In this document: positions 1 to 5,018 of the stretch, in pieces
How the letters are laid out: each line of letters starts with the position of its first letter
Position numbering within the stretch: position 1 is the stretch's first letter
Position numbers and translations under genes: made by a program
Notes under the pieces: model-generated
The model's input: only the letters and a program-made list of their open reading frames with translations
Told to the model about the DNA's origin: nothing
Database searches by the model: none
Origin: Oligoflexus sp.
GTDB lineage: Bacteria; Bdellovibrionota_B; Oligoflexia; Oligoflexales; Oligoflexaceae
Assembly (NCBI GenBank): GCA_030151925.1
Contig: JASLCY010000313.1
Span: 1 to 5,139, forward strand
DNA length: 5,139 bases
Reading direction: 5' to 3'

Positions 1-249
1 ACTCGAAACAGGGGAGGGGAACCCTCGCCTCGACGTCAGCGTCAGCTTCACGACCAACGGCCGTTGCGGAAGATAGAGGCGACCGCGGATATCCGTCTGC
101 ACGGAGTCGCGACCGGTGGCTGGCAGGACATCGATATCATCGAGCGGACCGGAGTCGTATTCGACTTCGACCGTACTGAAAGTTCCTTTACGCAAGAGAT
201 CAAGATCACTCAGCGACTCGTCGACGATCTTCACAGAAGAGTTTACGGT
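1..249 (-). other. Open stretch of uncertain coding status, possible gene fragment
   Basis: On the minus strand a frame is open from just after a TGA (at 252-250) to the window edge, about 83 codons, with an acidic, plausible-looking product (for example SLSDLDLLRKGTFSTVEVEY). It has many codons beginning with G, as real genes do. The codon-aligned plus-strand frame is also open from the edge to 282, so one of the two may be the shadow of the other. No family is recognised in either. The only starts near the beginning of the minus frame are GTG at 234 and TTG at 195, and neither has a visible Shine-Dalgarno, so this could be the inner part of a gene cut near position 240. It directly abuts the truncated DUF1345 gene. 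The strand call is an inference. Confidence 0.25.
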
Positions 250-281
250 TCAGCGTCTACCTCATCCTCGCCTTCGCTTTG

Positions 282-767
282 ATGTACAAATCAAATCATG
301 AGGACATCGCCGAGCGCGCCCTGAAGCAGGTCGAGGGGCAAGGCTTCATCCTGCTCTTCTCGATCGGGGCTGTGCTCGTGAGCCTTTATTCGATCATAGT
401 GGAACTCGCGATCATCAAGAACATCAGCGGTTCCTTGGATATCGAGCATATCCTCATCGTCATCTCGACGATCCTGCTCTCCTGGTTCTTCATCCATATC
501 ATCTTCGCCCTGCATTACGCCCACAGCTACTATGAAAAGATCGTCCGGCGCCTGCCCTCCGGACTGCTTTTCCCGGGCTCGGATACGCCCGACTATTTCG
601 ATTTCCTTTATTTCGCCTTCGTCATAGGGACCTCGGGTCAAACGGCGGACGTGAGTTTCTCGGCCCGGGACTCGCGGCGGACAGGGACCGTCCACTGCGT
701 GCTGGCTTATTTCTTCAATACGACGATCCTGGCCCTGACCATCAATATCGCGTCAGGCTTGATTTAG
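282..767 (+). CDS. DUF1345-family integral membrane protein, 5'-truncated
   Basis: The 161-residue product matches the C-terminal three quarters of the DUF1345 family, membrane proteins of unknown function. Visible parts are an amphipathic lead-in (EDIAERALKQVEGQG, about residues 7-21), hydrophobic helices at about 21-44 and 54-77, the loop RRLPSGLLFPGSDTPDYFDF, the family signature around residues 104-124 (DYFDFLYFAFVIGTSGQTAD) and a last helix at about 136-158 ending at the C-terminus. Family members are usually about 210-220 residues, so roughly 50-60 N-terminal residues are missing. Family-like sequence continues in frame upstream of the ATG (RFSVYLILAFAL, from about 246), but that frame has no start codon and meets TGA at 177-179. 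Only TTG 279 and ATG 282 are available, and neither has a Shine-Dalgarno. The gene may be a remnant or sit at a rearrangement or assembly junction. An 18-bp gap to the next gene suggests co-transcription. Confidence 0.8.
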   Translation: MYKSNHEDIAERALKQVEGQGFILLFSIGAVLVSLYSIIVELAIIKNISGSLDIEHILIVISTILLSWFFIHIIFALHYAHSYYEKIVRRLPSGLLFPGSDTPDYFDFLYFAFVIGTSGQTADVSFSARDSRRTGTVHCVLAYFFNTTILALTINIASGLI

Positions 768-785
768 TCACACAGGATACAGCCT

Positions 786-1160
786 ATGGAACAAAATTTC
801 CTGATCTTGGCCTTCATAGCCACCTCGATCTATTTTATGAAGCTGGCGATGGTGTTCATCGGCGCCGATGACGAATTCTTGGAACTCGAGCATCCCGGGC
901 ATCGCGACGATGGATTTAAGATCTTCACGATACAGTCCTTGATCGCTTTTCTGATCGGCGCGGGCTGGGCGGGTTGGGGATTCCTCTACAACGGCATCCA
1001 GGGTATCGGGATGCTGCTGGGAGCGAGCGTCGCTGGAGTCCTGGCCGTTGCGTCAAGCCTGGCTTTGATCCACTGGGCAAAAGTCCGGTACAAGGCTCGG
1101 CTCGCCAGGGAGCAGCAGGCTGAAGGGGATCAGGGAGAGCGCATCCGGAATAACGAGTGA
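786..1160 (+). CDS. Small integral membrane protein, three predicted helices
   Basis: The 124-residue product has three hydrophobic segments at about residues 4-26, 47-69 and 72-95. They are separated by an acidic loop (GADDEFLELEHPGHRDDG), and a charged cytoplasmic-looking tail follows (KVRYKARLAREQQAEGDQGE). The segment FKIFTIQSLIAFLIGAGWAG resembles the membrane portion of small NfeD-like proteins, but no OB-fold domain follows. That resemblance is from memory and weak, so no function is assigned. The ATG at 786 has AGGA at 774-777 with 8 nt spacing. It follows the DUF1345 stop by 18 bp, consistent with one operon. The last 31 bp overlap the 3' end of the convergent TetR gene, so the charged C-terminal tail is encoded opposite the TetR C-terminus. 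Confidence 0.7.
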   Translation: MEQNFLILAFIATSIYFMKLAMVFIGADDEFLELEHPGHRDDGFKIFTIQSLIAFLIGAGWAGWGFLYNGIQGIGMLLGASVAGVLAVASSLALIHWAKVRYKARLAREQQAEGDQGERIRNNE

Positions 1161-1735
1161 GCGATCAGATCCTTGCAGTAGGCATCGTCGATGGTTTCCC
1201 GCCGGATGAGGAATTTGTAGAACATGGGCCCGAATAAACGGTCGGTAAGATCATCGGTATCGATGTCACGGCTGATCTCGCCGTTGGCCTTGGCCCGATC
1301 CAGGACATCGCTGATCTGCTTCCAACGCAGGGCATAGTAGTTGCGCATCACGACTTCCGCAGCGCTGGATTTGAGAGCCGTGGCTCCGATCAGGGTCCGG
1401 AGCGCCCGCCCCCAGGGTCCGTTCAGGAATTTGCCGAAGCGAATAAGCGCCCGCGTCAGGTCCTGTTCGAGCGAACCCGTTTCGTCGATGCGGATCAGGT
1501 TTTGGGCCTCGAAGAAAAAAGCGTCCGCGCACAGCTCTTCGAGCGACTCCCAGCGACGATAGATCGTAGCTTTGCTCGAGCCTGAGGAAGCGGCGATCTC
1601 GTCCATCGAGATCTCGAAGAAAGGTTTTTCCTTCAAGAGCTTGATCGTCGCCTTACGAATACGGTTCGTGCTGTCGTCCGATCTCGGCCGTCCTTTGGGC
1701 GCGCTTTTGGCTACTTTTTTAGGCTTAGTCGCGAT
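1130..1735 (-). CDS. TetR/AcrR-family transcriptional regulator
   Basis: A one-component repressor-type regulator. The N-terminus is lysine-rich and followed by GRPRSDDSTNRIRKATIKLL, typical of the first TetR helix. The helix-turn-helix is at about residues 42-64, with ISMDEIAASSGSSKATIYRR followed by W. The helical C-terminal ligand and dimer domain runs to about residue 201, a normal length for the family. The effector is unknown. The first ATG, GTG or TTG in frame is TTG 1636, which would cut off helix 1. The coding match clearly continues upstream to a TAG at about 1756-1754. Behind the AAGGAGG at 1751-1745, ATC at 1735 (9 nt spacing) is best placed, and CTG 1741 is too close (3 nt). So the start is non-standard, mutated from ATG, or a sequencing error. 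Overlaps the convergent membrane gene by 31 bp. Confidence 0.88.
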   Translation of the reverse strand: MATKPKKVAKSAPKGRPRSDDSTNRIRKATIKLLKEKPFFEISMDEIAASSGSSKATIYRRWESLEELCADAFFFEAQNLIRIDETGSLEQDLTRALIRFGKFLNGPWGRALRTLIGATALKSSAAEVVMRNYYALRWKQISDVLDRAKANGEISRDIDTDDLTDRLFGPMFYKFLIRRETIDDAYCKDLIAHSLFRMRSP

Positions 1736-1744
1736 AAACAGGGC

Positions 1745-1751
1745 CCTCCTT
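1745..1751 (-). promoter_or_regulatory. Shine-Dalgarno AAGGAGG of the TetR gene
   Basis: Near-perfect anti-16S complement on the minus strand. The optimal initiation window falls on ATC 1735-1733 (9 nt away). No ATG, GTG or TTG occurs within it in frame. This site is the main reason for placing the TetR start at 1735 rather than at TTG 1636. Confidence 0.7.
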
Positions 1752-1756
1752 GACTA

Positions 1757-1796
1757 GAGCTTTTATTTACGAGACCCTCAGTTCCGTAAATAGCTC
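1757..1796. promoter_or_regulatory. Inverted repeat upstream of the TetR gene, candidate operator or leader hairpin
   Basis: TATTTACG at 1764-1771 and CGTAAATA at 1785-1792 are perfect 8-bp inverted arms with a 13-bp spacer. Outside them GAGC (1757-1760) and GCTC (1793-1796) extend the symmetry, with a 3-nt TTT bulge on one side. The element ends 5 nt before the TetR Shine-Dalgarno and lies downstream of the putative promoter. It could be an autoregulatory TetR operator or an RNA hairpin affecting translation. Which one is inference. Confidence 0.5.
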
Positions 1797-1820
1797 GTGA
1801 GTCCAGCACCTTACGACAAT

Positions 1821-1850
1821 AGTATAAAAAAGCAGTAATTGACAACGCAA
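1821..1850 (-). promoter_or_regulatory. Possible sigma70-type promoter for the TetR gene
   Basis: On the minus strand TTGCGT (1850-1845) is followed after 18 bp by TATACT (1826-1821). The -10 matches the consensus at five of six positions, but the -35 only in its TTG. It would start transcription about 80 nt upstream of the TetR start and place the inverted repeat in the leader. Confidence 0.35.
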
Positions 1851-1933
1851 CACTCCCATACCCGCCCTACCGTGTCTAAAGGGGGTTGGTTTTCCCTCTT
1901 TTTATGAGCTTTTTGACGGAATTATGAGGCGAA

Positions 1934-1959
1934 GCAGTTGCAATTGGTCTTGCAACTGC
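1934..1959. repeat. Perfect 10-bp hairpin downstream of the lectin gene
   Basis: GCAGTTGCAA (1934-1943) and TTGCAACTGC (1950-1959) are exact inverted arms around a 6-nt loop. Neither strand has a T run directly after it, so it is not a classical intrinsic terminator. It may protect the 3' end of the lectin mRNA or bind a protein. Confidence 0.65.
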
Positions 1960-1960
1960 G

Positions 1961-1974
1961 GCGAACTGATTCGC
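1961..1974. repeat. Short 5-bp hairpin adjacent to the larger one
   Basis: GCGAA (1961-1965) and TTCGC (1970-1974) are inverted arms around the loop CTGA. It lies 1 nt from the 10-bp hairpin and 1 nt before the G11 tract, so the three elements form one structured block. Confidence 0.45.
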
Positions 1975-1975
1975 A

Positions 1976-1986
1976 GGGGGGGGGGG
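1976..1986. repeat. Homopolymer of 11 G
   Basis: Eleven consecutive G lie between the small hairpin and CGTTCTCGAGCGG, about 83 bp downstream of the lectin stop. Tracts of this length are prone to slippage and to sequencing error. It lies outside any gene called here. Confidence 0.85.
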
Positions 1987-2068
1987 CGTTCTCGAGCGGA
2001 GTGATCGCTGTGGAATAAAGCTCGGGCCAGGTCGAGCACACGGCTGGCCAGTTCGATTTCGAAGAAGC

Positions 2069-3043
2069 TCAGTCGATTACGCGGTTCAATATCCAGACTT
2101 GGTTGTCGCCGCCGTGGCAATCCCACTGCTGGATGCGAGCGCCGTCCGCGGTGGACACGTCGGTGACGTCGAGGCATTTGCCTGTCCCGGAGAACTTCAG
2201 CTGGTAGCTGTGATCCGGCAGGCGAGTGACGGAGATCTGCGGCTCTACGCCTGTGACGATGTCCTGCTGAATCACGGGAGCCCCGTTCTGCGTTCCATGA
2301 GCGATGACGGACATATGGCTATAGACGCTCGTCAGGGTGATGGTATTGTTATCGAGCACCTTTACATAGAACTGTTGATTCGGTTGTCTCAGCTGCACTT
2401 CCCATTGCTGCAACTGAACGCCTGCGTCCAGGGACCAATCGGTGATATCGAGAGCCTTGCCGCTCAACTTGGAGAGGACGCGATAAGCGTTGCCATCGAT
2501 CAGCTCATCGGTGTTGTTCTGCGCCGGCGCAACGAGTGCGCGTGTCCAGCTTTGAGCGCGACTGCCGTTACAGTCTTCCTGCACGATCAGTTGGCCGTTC
2601 TCGGTGCCCGAACCTTCGGCCTGAAGGCATTTACCCGAGTGGTTGGCGCGGATGATGTAAGTGCTTCCGCTGCTCTCCGGCACGAGGAAGAAATAACCGT
2701 TGTTGCCGGCGGCGTAAGAGCTCTGAACGACGTCGGCGCCGTTATCGAGATTATTGTCCGAGACCTGCAGACGAATGCCGGATTCGAGGGGAGTGAGGAT
2801 ATAACCGGATTTATAGGTGATGCCGGCCTTGAAGGTTTGGTTGCTTCCGCCATGGCAATCCCATTGCTGGAGCTTGCCGCCCTCGACGAGGGAATGATCT
2901 TGGATATCGAAGCATTTGCCGCTCAACGCCGAACGGAAAACATAGCTCTTACCGTCTTGCAATACATCCGAATTGGGAAAGGCCTGTCCATAGGCGAGCG
3001 TGCCGAGAGTGAGGGGAGCGAGTGCTGCTAAGATCTTAAGCAT
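2069..3043 (-). CDS. Secreted protein with two ricin-B-type (beta-trefoil) lectin domains
   Basis: The 324-residue product has a Sec signal peptide (residues 1 to about 20, MLKILAALAPLTLGTLAYGQ) and then two beta-trefoil carbohydrate-binding domains, about 30-170 and 183-324. Ricin-B subdomain repeats are plain: SGKCFDIQDHSLVEGGKLQQ with W then QTF (41-71), SGKCLQAEGSGTENG with QSW (136-166), SGKALDITDWSLDAGVQLQQ with QQF (194-225), and TGKCLDVTDVSTADGARIQQ with QVW (287-317). Likely disulphides are C44-C63, C139-C158 and C290-C309, while the 194-225 repeat has lost both cysteines. There is no enzyme domain, so it is probably a free lectin binding extracellular or surface glycans. The ligand is unknown. 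ATG 3043 has AAAGGA at 3056-3051 with 7 nt spacing. It follows the nsrR-like gene on the same strand after 171 bp and probably has its own promoter. Confidence 0.92.
   Translation of the reverse strand: MLKILAALAPLTLGTLAYGQAFPNSDVLQDGKSYVFRSALSGKCFDIQDHSLVEGGKLQQWDCHGGSNQTFKAGITYKSGYILTPLESGIRLQVSDNNLDNGADVVQSSYAAGNNGYFFLVPESSGSTYIIRANHSGKCLQAEGSGTENGQLIVQEDCNGSRAQSWTRALVAPAQNNTDELIDGNAYRVLSKLSGKALDITDWSLDAGVQLQQWEVQLRQPNQQFYVKVLDNNTITLTSVYSHMSVIAHGTQNGAPVIQQDIVTGVEPQISVTRLPDHSYQLKFSGTGKCLDVTDVSTADGARIQQWDCHGGDNQVWILNRVID
2099..2133 (-). repeat. Internal DNA repeat copy, lectin C-terminal QxW unit
   Basis: This stretch matches 2837-2871 in 30 of 35 positions. It encodes the QQWDCHGG...QVW unit. 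With its partner it shows that the first and last trefoil subdomains arose by intragenic duplication or are kept similar. Confidence 0.7.
2837..2871 (-). repeat. Internal DNA repeat copy, lectin N-terminal QxW unit
   Basis: Partner of the repeat at 2099-2133, encoding QQWDCHGG...QTF. The two copies share a 19-nt core with one mismatch. Confidence 0.7.
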
Positions 3044-3096
3044 GGCAATTTCCTTTGCGAGAGTTGTGAAAACTCCCCAAAAGTAACAGCTCGCTC

Positions 3097-3112
3097 GACT
3101 ATATCAATAGTC
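3097..3112. promoter_or_regulatory. Inverted repeat upstream of the lectin gene
   Basis: GACTAT (3097-3102) and ATAGTC (3107-3112) are exact arms around ATCA, about 55 bp before the lectin start. A TTGACT (minus strand, 3114-3109) resembling a -35 overlaps it, but I see no matching -10 at normal spacing. It could be an operator. The rest of the 3044-3214 gap shows nothing convincing. Confidence 0.3.
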
Positions 3113-3214
3113 AATATCGTCTTCGACGGAGGCGTTTCCCCATCTTTGCCAATCTATGTATATTTCTGCTGCAATTCCAAGAATATGGATAAATCCCGCA
3201 AGGATGGACAAAAT

Positions 3215-3652
3215 TTAGCGTTCTTCCCGCGACCGAGAAAAAGCCGTTTGACCAGCAACGATCTGATCGAGAGTCACTTCATCGAGCACGGCGAGGAAAG
3301 CAGCCATAGCTTTTCCGAGCCATGGTTTGAGGCCGCAAGTGAGGTTGACGCGACATGTGTTTTTCTCCCGATTGAAGCATTCGACCAGATCGAGCGTAGG
3401 CTCTGTCTTTCGAATCACATCGCCTATGCAAATATCCTTGGGATCCATCGCCAGTCGTATTCCCCCGCCCCGGCCGCGACTCGTTTCGATATATCCGAGC
3501 TGTCCGAGGCGGTGGACGATCTTCACCAGATGATTCTCGGAGATCCCATAGGCTTGAGCAATCTCTTCGATCGAGGACTTCTCCTCGCGCGGCTTGACGG
3601 CCAGGTACATAAGCGCCCGACATGAAAAATCTGCATAGAGTGATAACTGCAC
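3215..3652 (-). CDS. nsrR: Rrf2-family regulator, NsrR-like nitric-oxide sensor
   Basis: A 145-residue [Fe-S] transcription factor of the Rrf2 family. The winged helix-turn-helix is at about residues 26-68 (SSIEEIAQAYGISENHLVKI, then the wing SRGRGGGIRL). The cluster region is DLVECFNREKNTCRVNLTC, giving C92, C100 and C106, followed by the typical NsrR tail AFLAVLDEVTLDQI. Asp8 is present, the fourth cluster ligand known in Streptomyces NsrR. NsrR proteins repress NO-stress genes, and nitrosylation of the cluster releases DNA. It starts at GTG 3652 with AGGAGG at 3666-3661 (8 nt spacing), and the start gives the usual MQL opening. It is divergent from a truncated haemoglobin, with an NsrR-type palindrome between them, so it probably represses that gene and perhaps itself. 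IscR and RirA are less likely given the cysteine pattern and context. Confidence 0.85.
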   Translation of the reverse strand: MQLSLYADFSCRALMYLAVKPREEKSSIEEIAQAYGISENHLVKIVHRLGQLGYIETSRGRGGGIRLAMDPKDICIGDVIRKTEPTLDLVECFNREKNTCRVNLTCGLKPWLGKAMAAFLAVLDEVTLDQIVAGQTAFSRSREER

Positions 3653-3683
3653 GTTAGCGCCTCCTCTTTTCTCCGGAAGCAGT

Positions 3684-3710
3684 AGACAGAATCCCGAGGC
3701 TTCCTATAAG
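3684..3710 (+). promoter_or_regulatory. Sigma70-like promoter for the truncated haemoglobin gene
   Basis: TAGACA (five of six to the -35 consensus) is followed after about 16 bp by TATAAG (five of six to the -10). It reads toward the haemoglobin gene. Its -10 overlaps the left edge of the NsrR-like palindrome, so transcription would begin inside the operator. The leader would be about 65 nt. GATAAT at 3762-3767 is an alternative -10 without a good -35. Confidence 0.55.
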
Positions 3711-3730
3711 ATGTATCTTACATACATCTT
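3708..3730. promoter_or_regulatory. NsrR-type operator palindrome
   Basis: Left arm AAGATGTAT and right arm ATACATCTT are exact 9-bp inverted repeats around a 5-bp centre. Read as 11-1-11 (AAGATGTATCT, T, ACATACATCTT) the arms agree at 10 of 11 positions. This matches the layout and AAGATG core of the known enterobacterial NsrR box (AAGATGCATTT type). It lies between the nsrR-like gene and the haemoglobin gene and overlaps the promoter of the latter. Confidence 0.8.
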
Positions 3731-3781
3731 TAATCCCTAGCAGCAAAACTTGCTAACTTGGGATAATGAAAGACTATTCTT

Positions 3782-4210
3782 ATGAGCAATAACGTTGAAA
3801 CAGGCAGCCCGCCCTATGGCTTTCAGGATACCTCCTATCAAGCGGCGGGCGGGGAAGCCGGTCTGCGGAAACTGTGCGAAGAGTTCTATCGCCTGATGGA
3901 TTCCTTGCCCGAAGCGCGGCACATCCGCAGCATGCACCAGGACGATCTGGATTTGATGGTAGATAAACTCACGCTCTTCCTGAGCCTTTGGCTCGGAGGG
4001 CCGCAGACCTATCGCTCCAAATATGGGGGCATGGGCATGCCGCACGCCCACAGGCACCTCATTATCAACGAATCGGAGCGGGACGCGTGGCTCGTCTGCA
4101 TGGACCAGGCTATCGATAAGCAGGGCTTCGCGGCGGATTTTAAAGAATATCTCAAGAAACAGCTTAGATTCCCGGCTGAGATGATCCGGAAGACTTCGCG
4201 CGATTCTTGA
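3782..4210 (+). CDS. Group II truncated haemoglobin (TrHbO type)
   Basis: The 142-residue product is a 2-over-2 globin binding haem and small ligands (O2, NO, peroxide), probably cytoplasmic. Family landmarks are FYRLMDSLPEARHIRSMH (35-52) with Tyr36 at B10, LFLSLWLGGPQTYRSKYG (65-82), the proximal histidine region PHAHRHLIINESERDAWL with His92 the likely F8 ligand, and Trp103 at G8, conserved in group II. Length is normal for the family. Relatives are annotated glbO or yjbI. It starts at ATG 3782, and only a weak purine-rich AAAG precedes it. The promoter lies under an NsrR-like operator, so NO probably induces it, and NO dioxygenation or resistance is a reasonable inferred role. The last 47 bp overlap the convergent protease gene. 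Confidence 0.9.
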   Translation: MSNNVETGSPPYGFQDTSYQAAGGEAGLRKLCEEFYRLMDSLPEARHIRSMHQDDLDLMVDKLTLFLSLWLGGPQTYRSKYGGMGMPHAHRHLIINESERDAWLVCMDQAIDKQGFAADFKEYLKKQLRFPAEMIRKTSRDS

Positions 4211-5018
4211 GCTCTGGAAGCATCTTCTGCAAAAATTCCTGCGCTTCTTTCGTTGCCAACTTCACGCAAAAATTGCTTTGAGCCCCTTCAGCCGCGTTAT
4301 AGCCGTGACCGCTGCACACGCCCACGAGCTGTCCCTTGTAAAAGAGCGGGCCTCCAGAATCGCCGCCCCCAAGAGAAGCATTTATGCCGTCCGTTCCGCC
4401 GCCGACTTTATCGCCTTCAAAAGCATAAATCATATCGCTCCCTCCGAAGGCGGCGGTGAGCGATTGTTTTAAATTCCCTTCCCCTACACGCTTCACTCCT
4501 AAGGTCGACACACCGTTCGAATCAGAAACCCCGACGCCGACGAAGGTAATGGGTTCGCCGTCCTTCGGTACCGATTCGGAAATCGGCGTCGCCTCAGTCC
4601 CCGTCCCTTTCGGAAAGGTGATAAGCGCTAAATCATATATATTTACGGGATCGTGCTGAGCTTCCCAGAGCGGATTACGGACGACTGCAGTCGATTGGGC
4701 GACTATCGTCTTGGTCTTGGTTGCCATATTCACATCTTTGATGATCAGCTGTGAACCGTTGACTCGACCGTCCTGATCCGCTGTATCCCCCTGCGTGCAA
4801 TGCGCGGCCGTGAGAAATGTGGTCTCGTTAATAAAAGTTCCCGTGCACATGCCTCGGGATTTCTCATTGAGAAGTATGACGACGGACGGGTATTCGTCAG
4901 GAGCGGCCACGCGGCCGTTGATGACTTTCACCTGGCTCTGTTCGGGCATGGTTTTGCAGCCTTGCATAGCCGCGATTGCCGCTGATAAGGCCAGCCCTGT
5001 GCAGATTGTTCTTAGCAT
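4164..5018 (-). CDS. Trypsin-family (S1) serine protease, putative lipoprotein
   Basis: The 284-residue product is a chymotrypsin-fold endopeptidase. The signal LALSAAIAAMQGC suggests lipidation at Cys21, although the lipobox MQGC is atypical. Lys at +2 is compatible with the outer membrane. The mature start VINGRVAAPDEYPSV resembles the activation region. The triad is His73 (FLTAAHC), Asp129 (YDLALITF) and Ser221 (GGGDSGGPLF). C58-C74 is the usual His-loop disulphide, and C235-C251 a probable second. The position six before Ser221, the S1 pocket base, is Ser215 and not Asp, so trypsin-like Arg/Lys preference is not expected. The usual Cys three before the catalytic Asp-Ser (position 191) is Gly217. 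ATG 5018 has GAGGTG at 5029-5024, 5 nt away. The last 15 residues, a Ser-rich tail, overlap the convergent haemoglobin gene by 47 bp. Confidence 0.93.
   Translation of the reverse strand: MLRTICTGLALSAAIAAMQGCKTMPEQSQVKVINGRVAAPDEYPSVVILLNEKSRGMCTGTFINETTFLTAAHCTQGDTADQDGRVNGSQLIIKDVNMATKTKTIVAQSTAVVRNPLWEAQHDPVNIYDLALITFPKGTGTEATPISESVPKDGEPITFVGVGVSDSNGVSTLGVKRVGEGNLKQSLTAAFGGSDMIYAFEGDKVGGGTDGINASLGGGDSGGPLFYKGQLVGVCSGHGYNAAEGAQSNFCVKLATKEAQEFLQKMLPELKNRAKSSGSSQPGI

Larger units (their letters stand above)
1797..2068. other. Gene-free stretch between the TetR and lectin genes
   Basis: No credible gene was seen. Open frames here are short, low in complexity or run into the lectin gene antisense. 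The stretch holds the putative TetR promoter, short T-rich runs near 1900-1916, two adjacent hairpins and an 11-G tract. It serves as the 3' region of the lectin gene and the 5' region of the TetR gene, which are read in the same direction. Confidence 0.6.

Noticed and set aside
291..695. 134-codon minus-strand open frame
   Set aside because: Antisense to DUF1345. The product is a charged shadow without family features, while the plus strand has conserved membrane motifs.
1839..1867. Plus-strand TTGACA as a promoter
   Set aside because: No acceptable -10 at 15-19 bp spacing (CCGCCC at 17 bp), and no plus-strand gene downstream.
1876..1905. GGGGG...CCCTCTTTTT as an intrinsic terminator
   Set aside because: Only about four perfect pairs in the stem, and the T run follows on the plus strand, where no gene ends.
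1902..2177. 91-codon minus-strand open frame across the G11 tract
   Set aside because: Arginine-rich, overlaps the end of the lectin gene in another frame, and depends on reading through the homopolymer. No domain or start signal.
2099..3031. 310-codon plus-strand open frame
   Set aside because: It lies antisense to the lectin gene. The minus-strand product has a signal peptide and clear ricin-B repeats, whereas this one shows no domain and no good start signal.
3061..3075. GAGTT-GTGAA-AACTC inverted repeat before the lectin gene
   Set aside because: Five-bp arms between the start and the upstream region are easily due to chance, and there is no supporting context.
3146..3625. 159-codon plus-strand open frame
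   Set aside because: Antisense to the Rrf2 gene, which has a complete family match and a proper Shine-Dalgarno.
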